DNA from: Pseudoalteromonas denitrificans DSM 6059
GTDB taxonomy: Bacteria; Pseudomonadota; Gammaproteobacteria; Enterobacterales; Alteromonadaceae
Length of the DNA stretch: 64,000 bases
Assembly (NCBI RefSeq): GCF_900112265.1
Contig: NZ_FOLO01000004.1
Coordinates: 58,483 to 122,482 of the forward strand
Direction: 5' to 3'
A program made the position numbers and the translations under genes. A model generated the notes under the pieces. It was given only the letters and a program-made list of their open reading frames with translations, did no database searches and was not told the origin of the DNA. Shown here piece after piece: positions 38,901 to 47,287 of the stretch (the stretch's first letter is position 1; each line of letters opens with the position of its first letter).

Positions 38901-41664
38901 CATAGTTTTCGTTGTATTCATTTAAATCTGCTAATTGTAATAACTCAACCAACTCTCCAAAGTGTTTGCTCATTACTAGTGATGAGTTTCTCACTGTTTT
39001 AATGGTTGAAATTAATTCTGATTGCCAAGCATTTGACCAGTCAGTATTTTGAACAATGGAAATATCTGAAAGGTTTAAATCCTCTATATCTGAAAAGGCT
39101 AAGCCTAGTGTTTTAGCTGTTTCATATAAATCTTTCAAATCTTCCTTTGAGCCAACAGGAGAGTTTTCATAAGAGTGCCCCCAACCTAGATCTACCTTTG
39201 TTATATCTTTATACCTAACATATCTCGATATAGCTTGCCTTGGGGTTATGCCTAAGGCCGATTCTTGATGAAGTTCATTAACGTATGCATTTAAACTTTT
39301 CCGTATGTTAAACAGTTTATCTGCATTCTCATTCCATTCACTACTAGAAGCCGTTTCTCGTGTGGTCCATGATTTTTTCAGTTGCTCTAATATTGCTCGT
39401 TTATTGGCTTTATTACTATGAAGCTCTAAGCATAAGTGATCTAAACCAATCTTATGAAGGCGGCTATACACAACGTTTAATGCAGCCATTTTTTCTGCCA
39501 CAAATAGAACTTTTTTACCTTTAGCTAGGTTATGGCAAATAATATTTGCTATCGTTTCGGACTTACCAGTACCTGGTGGACCTTCCAGAACAAAATCTTG
39601 GTTTTTTGTAGAGGCATCTATAGCAACTAACTGAGAGCTATCAGCATTTAATGGTGCAAAAACATCTGAAGGTTTTAACGTATTATCGATATTATTTTGA
39701 TCTTCAAATTGAACATCTTGTTCATACGTTTTTTGTGGATGTTCGACTAAATGTTCAACAAAGGGGTTAGACTTTAAATCGTTAACTCTGTCTTTTAAGT
39801 CTTTCCACATTAAATATTTAGCGAATGAAAATGTACTTAAAGTCAGTTCTTCTACAACCTCAAATCCTTTGATATCTTTGATTTTGTCTCTGACAACTGA
39901 CCAAATTAAATCTACATCAATACCGCTTTCATCTGTTGGTAATGCTTCGTTAAATTGGGATAAATCAACTTCATAATCGTTTTGTAAAAACTCAATCAAA
40001 GTAGCGTTGAAAATAGGCTCTTCCCCATCTCGTTGCTTAATTTTTATTTTAGAACGCGCACTACTTCTTTTTAACTCAGCAGGTAAAAGGATTAGTGGTG
40101 CCTGATAAGTTCTATCACTGTCAGGGGTTTCCTTCCATTTGAGCATGCCAACAGCAAGGAAAAGTGTATTAGAGCCACCTTCTTCAAGGTCAGTTTTTGC
40201 TTTCCGGTATAAAGAAAGTAAATTTCTTTCTAGTTTTTTAGAAGAGTCGTTGGCAATTAAGGTATTACTTTTTAATTGTTCTTTTGCAAACTCTGTTTGT
40301 AAGTCATTTCCAACTTTAAATTTAAAAAGTTCCTTATCTCGTGCTTCATTTGCATAAAGCGTATCGCCAGCAGTAATAAAATTAAAACTTTGATTCGATG
40401 CTAATTCATCCTCTAATAATGCAATGTCAGGGCAAAATAACTTAATAGCTACAGCAGTTTTAGATAAATTTAATAACCTATTTCGTTTTGTAAGATCCAG
40501 TAGTTTCCTTTGCCATTGTTCAACGCGTCCATCTGGCGTATCAGTTATAGGAAGCTCTTCTTTTCTAACTGGAGGTAATGCTGGAGCAACAGGTAAAATT
40601 TGAATGGTAGTTTCTGCTTCATTGTTTTCTATCTCAATACTACTTTCGCCAATGGTCGGAATAGGCTTAATTTGTCTTTTTCTTGCTTGTGTTAAATCTA
40701 TTGCATACACAAATGTATCTTCTGATTCCTCTGAGATTATCTGATCCGCATATTCTATTGCTTGACCAAAAGTAATAGGTGAATCAGAAGTCGCCAAAGT
40801 AGTTTCAAATAGCACTATGTCTTTAGATGCGATACGTTTACGAATGTCCATTGAGTCGTCATTAGTCAATAAAGGAAAGCATTCATTGATTAACCAAAGG
40901 CCACAACACGCATGTTCATCAGTTACGGCTATTATTGAATTTAGCCCTATGTGCTCCAGACAAGCTGTAAACAATAAAGACAAATCTAAACATGCACCTG
41001 TTTTAAGGGTTTTAATGTCATTTGGTAACCTAATACGTTGCCCTTCATAAGCGAAGCTAGCAGGTGGGTTAACGTAGGCTATAGATTCATTTGAGATCAC
41101 ATTCCATAATGCTGCGGCCATCAAGTAGGGTCTTTCCCTCGTTTCTGATTGATAGCCATCTAATTTGGACTCGTACCCTGCGGATTTCATCACATCGGAC
41201 GCTTTTTTTACAAGTTCCGCTATATAATTTGCGTTAGGGGTAGAAAAAGCGGCTAATAGCTCAGCCATACGTTCCTCGCCACCCCAGAAATTTTTAGGCA
41301 GTAGATTAGTTTGGTACGATTGTGTTGCTAATACTTCATCAGAACTATAGAGGGTGAAGTTCAAATTAATTTCAATTTGCTCAGTCAATGCATCTAAATA
41401 TTCATTTGATATTTTTAAAAGTCGTTTCTGTAATAAAAGTGAATGACCTGCCTCAAGTGAGTCCACGTGCCATTCTTCAGGAGAAAACACTTCTGGATCA
41501 GAAGTTAAAACAAGCTTTAAATTTGTATGTTTTATGTGAGAATTTTCAGGTGCAATTACTTTAGAAGAATTCAACTCAAGGGATGTTATAAGTGGATATT
41601 GATTTTGTTGAAATGCAAAAGAGTACACTTTAGCTATTTCTGCATTAATTCCTAAATTTTCCAT
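35911..41664 (-). CDS. giant SF1 helicase-nuclease: TGase-like region, DUF4011, helicase, Vsr/DUF559-like nuclease, DUF3320
   Basis: The protein has 1,917 residues from ATG 41664 (after TAGGAAATTC); a TTG 27 bases upstream is less likely. An N-terminal region contains a transglutaminase-like Cys/His pair (C225 in GACLDLSLLF, H251 in DEHACCGLW). DUF4011 begins near 380 (RVEQWQRKLLDLTKRNRLL). SF1 helicase motifs are Walker A GPPGTGKS (695-702), DEAS (1328-1331), GDPKQMPP, HYRSRHESL and NVAITRATT (R1566). The endonuclease has D1653 in FRIDLG and E1670-x-D1672 in IECDGATYHG, and DUF3320 follows. Related giant proteins are found in defence islands. It is central in a three-gene operon. Confidence 0.92.
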   Translation of the reverse strand: MENLGINAEIAKVYSFAFQQNQYPLITSLELNSSKVIAPENSHIKHTNLKLVLTSDPEVFSPEEWHVDSLEAGHSLLLQKRLLKISNEYLDALTEQIEINLNFTLYSSDEVLATQSYQTNLLPKNFWGGEERMAELLAAFSTPNANYIAELVKKASDVMKSAGYESKLDGYQSETRERPYLMAAALWNVISNESIAYVNPPASFAYEGQRIRLPNDIKTLKTGACLDLSLLFTACLEHIGLNSIIAVTDEHACCGLWLINECFPLLTNDDSMDIRKRIASKDIVLFETTLATSDSPITFGQAIEYADQIISEESEDTFVYAIDLTQARKRQIKPIPTIGESSIEIENNEAETTIQILPVAPALPPVRKEELPITDTPDGRVEQWQRKLLDLTKRNRLLNLSKTAVAIKLFCPDIALLEDELASNQSFNFITAGDTLYANEARDKELFKFKVGNDLQTEFAKEQLKSNTLIANDSSKKLERNLLSLYRKAKTDLEEGGSNTLFLAVGMLKWKETPDSDRTYQAPLILLPAELKRSSARSKIKIKQRDGEEPIFNATLIEFLQNDYEVDLSQFNEALPTDESGIDVDLIWSVVRDKIKDIKGFEVVEELTLSTFSFAKYLMWKDLKDRVNDLKSNPFVEHLVEHPQKTYEQDVQFEDQNNIDNTLKPSDVFAPLNADSSQLVAIDASTKNQDFVLEGPPGTGKSETIANIICHNLAKGKKVLFVAEKMAALNVVYSRLHKIGLDHLCLELHSNKANKRAILEQLKKSWTTRETASSSEWNENADKLFNIRKSLNAYVNELHQESALGITPRQAISRYVRYKDITKVDLGWGHSYENSPVGSKEDLKDLYETAKTLGLAFSDIEDLNLSDISIVQNTDWSNAWQSELISTIKTVRNSSLVMSKHFGELVELLQLADLNEYNENYAEIYDLVIFLIKQKDTRLSFIYKPSARDELEKLNSLAEFKAVIDEQVRSSKLTFSLETISNYPTSDWLTSLKIAQQKIWPLKWFAKRKVIKTLSAVGVHGEITLEELSLLDEINRTAKKVTENISDFEQDKIWQGWDTSSEQLTSKYQESKGLFDITRKIAGRLSNPSALINNLNEKVVENFEFYLSSALAMACDNYSKSYTEFKNDIDIFITLGGDVPAGKTIAEFIHSCDEVIALEPKINAWCNWLEAKKVASNKGLHNVITCLEGREIKGEDTVHQTTNAVCAWLAPILIDRSDALRTFRTSQHENLIEEFRDLDELVAKTTAEYISSIVASGTPDPNSPQSPSEYGVLSREFNKKSNHKPIRQLINEMGENLLHLTPCFMMSPLSVSQFLPAHFNAFDLVVFDEASQITVWDAVGTIARGKNVIIVGDPKQMPPTNFFSKSSTDDLTDEADLESILDQALSARLPHHRLTGHYRSRHESLIAFSNSHYYENSLVTFPCAETKESAVSLHKVDGLYAKGKERNNIKEANAVADYIVERLSDKRKKYTIGVVTLNSEQQRCIEDCLDDRRRKHPHLEPFFQGNKNYDPIFIKNLESVQGDERDIIILSLGYGLVEPLAKTMSMNFGPLNKQGGERRLNVAITRATTEIHVFASFDYTMIDLSRTSALAVKHLKYFLEYAEKGPIALPETAEANYGVDQFDSYFEESVAFALREKGWIVQTQIGVSKFRIDLGVIHPDKPGQFLAGIECDGATYHGSPAARDRDRVRHLILENLGWKLLRIWSTDYFIDENSIIERIHDQLNELLALDLAQEEEEDELEDITLIEPEEIEEETSLTSINPDKYFHDSYKVALEGMAKEILHEKSAISLHELASDIGWKHNLARTTKKQLDHIESIISPWAGISKHHSGEVTVWKSTDDIEDLVQWRGVNAFGIPREWNTIAYPERLGLVQDALEKSPNDPVDHIFNEFSLNRRTKNTTNKFESWVQEYQTSIVNN

Positions 41665-41753
41665 TGAATTTCCTACTTTATGTAAAGCCAATAAAATGTG
41701 GCCAAATTATAATTAAACCTTTGTATTTAGAATGTTGAAATTTGTACGAATTA

Positions 41754-42476
41754 CTAATCATTATTTTGAGTTTTATGCTTACGTTTATCTCTCACCCATG
41801 TTGCAGAACCATGGGTTTGTTTCATTTCAAATAAATCGATCGCAGCGAATAAGTCACTCAATTTTTTGAAACCATAATTTCGTTGATCAAAAGATGCATG
41901 GTTAGAAATATGTTTTCCTATAGGACCCAATTGCGCCCAACCGCCATCTTCTTCGGCAGCATCTACAGCCTGACGAAGCATATTAATAAGCTTCGTATCG
42001 CTTTTAATACTTGGTTTTTTCTTTTGGGTAGGTTTTTCTTCTGTTTCGATATCATCAAGAAATAAAAATTTAGAACAACTATTAACGAAAGCCTTTGGCG
42101 CTTTACGTTCACCAAAGCCAATCACGAACTTTCCATCTGCGAGAGCGCGAGTTACTAGAGGAGTGAAGTCACAGTCAGAGGAAACTAAACATATACTATC
42201 TACATCTTTAGTATAAAGAATATCCATAGCATCAATGACTAGTGCGATATCAGTGGCATTTTTTCCTTTGGTCAAATCAAATTGTTGTATAGGTTGGATG
42301 GCGTATTCGTGGAGAACATCTTCCCAAGACTTGATACATGGGCTTTTCCAGTTTCCGTAAGCTTTACGAATGTTAACAACACCATACCTGGCAAGTTCAG
42401 ACAATATGATATCTATTTTGGCTGCGGGTGCATTATCTGCATCAATAAATAATGCGATTTTTTCCTTTTCCCTCAA
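41754..42476 (-). CDS. NYN-domain (PIN-like) nuclease with LOTUS/OST-HTH domain
   Basis: The 240-residue protein starts at TTG 42476 (AGGAA 10 bases upstream); no ATG precedes the conserved start. The NYN domain (1-140) has ALFIDADNAP (D12, D14, N15), ATDIALVIDAMD (D76, D82) and SSDCDF (D101, D103), the acidic cluster for metal-dependent RNA cleavage. A K/P linker leads to a LOTUS/OST-HTH-type domain (about 155-225; LGPIGKHISNHASF), which binds RNA or G-quadruplexes in relatives. It is upstream of the giant helicase on the same strand with 89 bases between, so it is probably part of one module. Confidence 0.88.
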   Translation of the reverse strand: MREKEKIALFIDADNAPAAKIDIILSELARYGVVNIRKAYGNWKSPCIKSWEDVLHEYAIQPIQQFDLTKGKNATDIALVIDAMDILYTKDVDSICLVSSDCDFTPLVTRALADGKFVIGFGERKAPKAFVNSCSKFLFLDDIETEEKPTQKKKPSIKSDTKLINMLRQAVDAAEEDGGWAQLGPIGKHISNHASFDQRNYGFKKLSDLFAAIDLFEMKQTHGSATWVRDKRKHKTQNND

Positions 42477-42674
42477 AACGTGATTCCTTTTCAGCGTAAT
42501 GAACTATTCCTAATAGTACATTTATGCCATATATACATGAAATAGCAATACTTTTTATGTGGTTACTGGGGGATTTATTGTTTTAAAATAACTTTAATAG
42601 CCTTGTTAACAATGTTTTAACAGCTCCACATGTGTAAAAGCTTGAACGATTAAAACCGCTTGGAATTCGCCAGT

Positions 42675-42869
42675 GCAACTATCAAATATCAAATTCTATA
42701 TAACTACCTACCAAAAGAAGAGGTAGAACAATTAGATAAGTTCGATGAAAATCAGCTTAGCTATGTTTTAAAAACAAGTCAGCTTCATAGCAGCATGGTA
42801 TCAGCAGGAAAATAATTATTTGATGTTAGTCGAACAATAACCCAAGTCGATAACAAAGTATTTGATTAA
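42675..42869 (+). pseudogene. rtcR: relic of the RtcR C-terminus (sigma-54 regulator of RNA repair)
   Basis: The plus-strand frame at 42711 reads LDKFDENQLSYVLKTSQL, then VSAGK, a TAA stop (42813-42815), then LFDVSRTITQVDN, with a second TAA at 42867. This matches the RtcR end, where LD.FD..QL..V and AGRKLF.VSR....ND are conserved. The first TAA sits exactly at the Lys position, as expected from AAA to TAA. About 60 residues remain; the CARF-like sensor and AAA+ domains are missing. The match is from memory of the family, not from a search. Confidence 0.55.
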
Positions 42870-43026
42870 ATTTGGGATGAAATGGGGGGATATTTCACAA
42901 ATTTAATTAATATTTATTACTTGTGCTAACCCATATTATTTAAAACAAAATCAAAATTTAATTTCAGCCATTAAGAAGTTACCGATAAGAGTCAATATTT
43001 ATAGTTACTGCACTTCGGTCAGCTTA

Positions 43027-43638
43027 GTGGCGGCTTCAGGAAAGTTAAATAAACACCAGGCAACCTCTACTTGGTGGTTAGCTGATTATTTGCAAAAGAA
43101 ATTTACTGAAATTGAATGGCTATTTAGTCAATCATACATTTCAGACACAAATATCGATACCGCATCGGGTGTAAATGGTTATTTGCAAATAGCACAAAGC
43201 TTAATTAAAAAAATGCATAGTGAGTCGGTTTTACGTGAAATTCAAGACTTAATGGTATTAGCTAAGCCTGAACCTCAAGTGCAACCATTTAAGATCATAA
43301 ACATCATGAAAATAGATAATGATTTAATACGCAAAATTTACCTTTGGGTTGAAAATACAGCTGCAAGGGATATCGGTATAGAATTATTAGCACAATATTT
43401 AAACATGACCTCTAGAACACTTTCTCGTAAGGTCAAAATATTAACTGACTTATCTTGCTCACAATTTTTACGCATTGTGAAAATGCACCAAGCAAGTGAG
43501 TATCTTATTCATAGTACACAAGGAGTCAGTGCTATCAGTAATATGCTTGGTTTTTCAGATGATGTATCTTTTAGAAGGAGCTTTAAAAATATTACACAAT
43601 ATACACCAAGTAAATATAGACAATTATTTAAACGATAA
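43027..43638 (+). CDS. N-terminally truncated GATase1-AraC regulator (GlxA/FtrA type), likely relic
   Basis: The longest startable frame (GTG 43027, 203 residues) begins inside a DJ-1/PfpI-like domain. In-frame sequence from 42907 adds the nucleophile region VNIYSYCTSVSLVAASGKL, but it has no start and is cut by TAA at 42904. The C-terminus is an intact AraC double helix-turn-helix (LLAQYLNMTSRTLSRKVK and AISNMLGFSDDVSFRRSFK). Full-length relatives are about 310-330 residues, so roughly 100 residues are lost. The DNA-binding part could still be made. It sits between the RtcR relic and an intact PfpI gene. Confidence 0.6.
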   Translation: MAASGKLNKHQATSTWWLADYLQKKFTEIEWLFSQSYISDTNIDTASGVNGYLQIAQSLIKKMHSESVLREIQDLMVLAKPEPQVQPFKIINIMKIDNDLIRKIYLWVENTAARDIGIELLAQYLNMTSRTLSRKVKILTDLSCSQFLRIVKMHQASEYLIHSTQGVSAISNMLGFSDDVSFRRSFKNITQYTPSKYRQLFKR

Positions 43639-43785
43639 CTCTATCAAATACATATTATCCCAATAATTATCAATGTTTTGTTGACACTATTTCTATATCA
43701 AAGATATTTATCCTAACGTTAAATATACCCATACTTACTTTTTAACAACAGAGTTCACCTGTACAAAAAATAAGTAGATATATAA

Positions 43786-44406
43786 ATGAAAAAGATATTA
43801 ATGTTATTAGCTCAGGGTGTTGAACCCTTAGAAATGGCCGCTTTTACCGATGTATTTGGCTGGACTTCTCTATTAAGTGATTTCCCTATAGCAGTCATAG
43901 ATGTTGGGCTAAGAAAAAAAATAGTGACCACTTTTGGTTTAAAACTAGAACCGAATTATTTACTCAAAGATATAAATTTAAACGAATTTGACGCATTAGC
44001 TTTACCTGGCGGGTTTGAGCCATCTGGTTTTTATAAAGATGCATTTAGTGAAGATTTTTTAAACGTAATAAAGTTTTTTGATAAACAAAACAAACCCATT
44101 GCCAGTGTGTGTGTATCATCATTAGCGCTTGGTAAAGCACATATATTAAACGGAAAAAAAGCAACAACATATCATCAGATAGGCGGTAAACGAAAAAGTC
44201 AGCTAGTTAATTTTGGGACTAATTTTATAGATAAACCTATTATTATTGACGGTAATATAATTACTTCATCAGGACCCGGTACCGCACTTGAAGTTGCATT
44301 TAAGTTATTAGAAATGCTTACAAATAAACAAAACATGCAAGATATTAAACAAAAAATGCGTATGCCAAAAATCAGTCCTGACTGGTATTTTCAGGCACAA
44401 GTTTAA
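43786..44406 (+). CDS. DJ-1/PfpI-family protein
   Basis: The 206-residue protein has a DJ-1 fold: MKKILMLLAQGVEPLE (E13/E16), the nucleophile-elbow Cys C109 in ASVCVSSLALG, H130 in TTYHQIGG, and SSGPGTALEVAFKLL. Members include deglycase-like, chaperone and isonitrile-hydratase-like enzymes, so the activity is uncertain. It lies downstream of the truncated AraC-GATase regulator on the same strand. These regulators often sit next to enzymes they control. Confidence 0.87.
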   Translation: MKKILMLLAQGVEPLEMAAFTDVFGWTSLLSDFPIAVIDVGLRKKIVTTFGLKLEPNYLLKDINLNEFDALALPGGFEPSGFYKDAFSEDFLNVIKFFDKQNKPIASVCVSSLALGKAHILNGKKATTYHQIGGKRKSQLVNFGTNFIDKPIIIDGNIITSSGPGTALEVAFKLLEMLTNKQNMQDIKQKMRMPKISPDWYFQAQV

Positions 44407-44469
44407 ATGCTATTTATTTTTGTCTAACAAAATTATTTCAAAGTCTTATTTTCAGGTTCAGTATTTACT

Positions 44470-44504
44470 AAAAAGGTCTCAATTTTATCTATTAAATTGA
44501 GACC
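44470..44504 (-). terminator. intrinsic terminator of the bufferin operon
   Basis: GGTCTCAATTT (44475-44485) pairs perfectly with AAATTGAGACC (44494-44504). On minus the stem is followed by TTTTT. It lies about 97 bases past the MAPEG stop. Confidence 0.75.
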
Positions 44505-44600
44505 TCAAGCTCTGTAAACCTTTGTCGTTCATTTGTGTCAAAGACTGTTTATTATATCAATAAGGCACTAAATGAGTGATGTCCTCCTCGACGACTGCTC

Positions 44601-45005
44601 CTAGCTTTTAAGAATCAACAAATTAACCCACATTGCCAAAACACAGAAAAAAGCGGCAAAAAATATCAGCATTCTATGTAAAACATGGTTATATGTAATA
44701 TGAATATACGCGTGACAATATCTTAAAATAACAAAAAGCCATGCAAATATCAGCGCGGTTGTATCATTACCTAGATCAAACATTAAATAAAGAGATGTAA
44801 TAACATAAAACAAAACGGGAATTTCAAATTGATTATTAAAGTTTCGTGTTGTTTTAGTTACAATTTCTGGTACTTCTTGGCCTTGCATTAGTGTAAAAAA
44901 ACGGGCTTTAACATTGCCTTTTTTAACATTTGAAAACCTAACTGAAACAGTAAAAAGCCCAACAATAAAAGTAAGCAGTACCATCATAAACATAGCGTAT
45001 AACAT
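44601..45005 (-). CDS. MAPEG-family membrane protein
   Basis: The 134-residue protein has four membrane helices and the family stretch RNFNNQFEIPVLFYV, with ILRYCHAYIHITYNHVLHR later. MAPEG proteins include glutathione-dependent enzymes and many uncharacterised bacterial forms. It is the last gene of the bufferin-type operon, 40 bases after the DoxX gene. Confidence 0.88.
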   Translation of the reverse strand: MLYAMFMMVLLTFIVGLFTVSVRFSNVKKGNVKARFFTLMQGQEVPEIVTKTTRNFNNQFEIPVLFYVITSLYLMFDLGNDTTALIFAWLFVILRYCHAYIHITYNHVLHRMLIFFAAFFCVLAMWVNLLILKS

Positions 45006-45045
45006 ATATATCCTTTGTATTTAGCACTGCTTCGTTAGTTTTATA

Positions 45046-45498
45046 TCATGCCTTTATTTTTGACTTAATAAAACTGTCTATTGATACTTTACCCGCGCCA
45101 AAAACAACAAGTTGTATTAATAGTACTCCCCAAATAAAGTGTGAAGTTAAAGCAGCAGGTGCGATTTCTTCTAAGCTTATCACAGCAACAATATTAACCA
45201 TACTTAAGCCTAAAGCCCCAATACGACTTGCAATACCCAATACCAGAATAATAGGTAAAATCAACTCCCCTGCCGTACCTAAATAAGCTGCTAACTCAAA
45301 GTTGATAAATGGCACCTGATACTCTTCTTCAAACAAAAATAAAGTCGTATCCCACTCTTTTATTTTTGTAAGACCTGCAGCAAAAAAGACCCAGCCGACA
45401 TAAACTCTTGCCATAAGTAGCGCCACAGGTTGTAAATAAAGATTAACTAAGGTTGATACCTTTTGATAAGGTAAAATGATTCTTGATGTTAAGTCCAT
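45046..45498 (-). CDS. DoxX-family membrane protein
   Basis: The 150-residue protein has four membrane helices with the DoxX pattern MARVYVGWVFFAAGLTKI and AYLGTAGELILPIILVLG. DoxX proteins very often accompany DUF692/DUF2063 (MNIO) clusters, probably as a membrane redox partner. It lies 53 bases after bufC. Confidence 0.9.
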   Translation of the reverse strand: MDLTSRIILPYQKVSTLVNLYLQPVALLMARVYVGWVFFAAGLTKIKEWDTTLFLFEEEYQVPFINFELAAYLGTAGELILPIILVLGIASRIGALGLSMVNIVAVISLEEIAPAALTSHFIWGVLLIQLVVFGAGKVSIDSFIKSKIKA

Positions 45499-45551
45499 GA
45501 TATTTCCTATTATGTATTTAATAAATGGGTTCTAACTAAAAAGGTTTTAGT

Positions 45552-46364
45552 TTAAAGATGTTTTAAGTGACTGATGATATTTTGCTTTAATGCTTGCTCT
45601 AGCCATTTAGCAAAATCAAATGTTGAATGCATTTTATCTAATGTTTTTCCTATGCTCCTACCTTGTAAAAGCATATTAATAAATTCATATTCTCTATTAT
45701 CTAATTGAATAAATTGTGTTTTAAAATTACTTTTTAAAATTAAAATACTTTGTTTATCGTTAGCATCTATAAGCTCATTTTCTAAAAATAATTTATCTGG
45801 GAGATCCTCTTCGCCTTCTTCCTGATGCATTTTATAGATTTGAAGAATAGGAAAAATAGAACTAAATAACTTAACGCTTTGATTAAATTTTATATGTATC
45901 TCATCAAGCGGTTTTTCACCCAGTAATTGAAAACTTGATAAATCAATGTCATTATTTTTATTTGTCTGACTCTGGTGAATTAAATAATCAAATCGCGCAA
46001 TGTCTGCAATAAAGGGATATTCTTTTAATTCTGGTAACTGAGATAAAACTTGCGCAAATTCGTTTCCCCATAGTGCCCAATCGCCTTCTGATGGCGGATG
46101 TGCTCTTAACAGTTCAAAAGCAGCATAATTAAAATACCTTTGCCCTATTAATTTAAATACCGTAGGAAAACTAATTGCCAAAGCATGCTGCGCCATCGCT
46201 TTTAGATTTCTCTGAAAAACCTCTAGGCCCTTTTTATCAAATACATCTAAGTCATTTTCATTTAAAGCCGATTTATCATGGCCATGAAACAAAAAAATTT
46301 GTGAAACTAATGCTTGTTGTTGCTTTTTAACAGTGTCAAATGCATCAATTAATGCTTTATTCAT
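45552..46364 (-). CDS. bufC: BufC-like partner protein (DUF2063, HvfC family)
   Basis: The 270-residue protein has an N-terminal DUF2063 helical domain (AFDTVKKQQQALVSQIFLF, then FQRNLKAMAQHALAISFPTV) and a C-terminal winged-helix-like region resembling a precursor-recognition element. These proteins bind the precursor peptide and help the MNIO enzyme. Its start overlaps the bufB end by 8 bases. The sequence ends with FAKWLEQALKQNII, as in the family. Confidence 0.9.
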   Translation of the reverse strand: MNKALIDAFDTVKKQQQALVSQIFLFHGHDKSALNENDLDVFDKKGLEVFQRNLKAMAQHALAISFPTVFKLIGQRYFNYAAFELLRAHPPSEGDWALWGNEFAQVLSQLPELKEYPFIADIARFDYLIHQSQTNKNNDIDLSSFQLLGEKPLDEIHIKFNQSVKLFSSIFPILQIYKMHQEEGEEDLPDKLFLENELIDANDKQSILILKSNFKTQFIQLDNREYEFINMLLQGRSIGKTLDKMHSTFDFAKWLEQALKQNIISHLKHL

Positions 46365-47262
46365 AGAGATTTACCTCCTCACCCAAACCTAAAACAGCTG
46401 TAGATATGGAGCGTGCTTTTTTAGCCTCATTTACTAATTCAGACCAGTTAGGTAAGTTATTATCCCACTCTATTAAAGTTGGAATATTGCCAAAACGTTT
46501 AATTGCAGCGCCATATAAATGCCAGGTTTCTTTAGATACAGGCTGGCTATGATCATCTATCACCAATTCATCTGCTTCAACAGGTGTGTAACCTGCTAAA
46601 TGAATTTCACCAACTGAATTTTTTGGAATGTCTTTTAGCCAATTAAGTGCATACCTTAATGGGTTCGCCTCATTTAAATTATGTCCTGTCACTAAGATAT
46701 TATTCAGATCGATTAATAAATTGCATCCTGACATTTCAGTTAGCCGAGTTAAAAACTCTGTTTCAGGCATTTCTTTATTTGAAGGCTGAAAATATGCTGA
46801 TAAATTTTCGATTAATAAAGGACGCCCTATAAACTGTTGCACTTTATCTATGTTATGTGCCAATACCATCAAACTTTGTTTGTTAAACATAAGGGGTAAT
46901 AAATCACCTGCATGAACTTGCTTGCCATTAAGTTTGCTCCAAGTAAAACAGGCATGATCTGACATCAATATAGGATTTATGTTTTTAGCCAAATTGTTTA
47001 ATTTATTTAAATATTTAACGGGTACGCCTTGTGCTGAACCAAGCCCCATAGCCGTTGAATGTAAGCTCACATCTAATTTATCTCTTACTTGTTCTAATAC
47101 ATTTAAGCTTGCTCCCCCTTGAGCAAAAAAGTTTTCAGAGTGTACTTCCACAAAATCAATATCAGATGTATCAGCTAAAACATTAGCAAAGTGCTGGTGG
47201 CGTAATCCAACCCCAATAAGAGGCGAATTTTTGCAAGTATTTTTAAGTTTTGACTGATACAT
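46357..47262 (-). CDS. bufB: BufB-like multinuclear iron oxygenase (DUF692/MNIO)
   Basis: The 301-residue TIM-barrel protein has GVGLRHQHF, DFVEVHSENFFAQGG, SLHSTAMGLGS, MSDHACF, LLIENLSAYF, LLIDLNNI, EIHLAGYT and IDDHSQPV. These supply the His, Asp and Glu ligands for two or three irons. In bufferin pathways the enzyme converts precursor cysteines into thiooxazole-type groups that bind copper. It is directly between the precursor gene and bufC. Confidence 0.95.
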   Translation of the reverse strand: MYQSKLKNTCKNSPLIGVGLRHQHFANVLADTSDIDFVEVHSENFFAQGGASLNVLEQVRDKLDVSLHSTAMGLGSAQGVPVKYLNKLNNLAKNINPILMSDHACFTWSKLNGKQVHAGDLLPLMFNKQSLMVLAHNIDKVQQFIGRPLLIENLSAYFQPSNKEMPETEFLTRLTEMSGCNLLIDLNNILVTGHNLNEANPLRYALNWLKDIPKNSVGEIHLAGYTPVEADELVIDDHSQPVSKETWHLYGAAIKRFGNIPTLIEWDNNLPNWSELVNEAKKARSISTAVLGLGEEVNLYE

Positions 47263-47287
47263 TATTAGCTCCTTAATATGCGATTTG

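Noticed and set aside
34055..42476. Assigning a named defence system to the helicase operon
   Set aside because: Domain patterns resemble defence helicases, but I cannot run a model search, so naming a system would be a guess.
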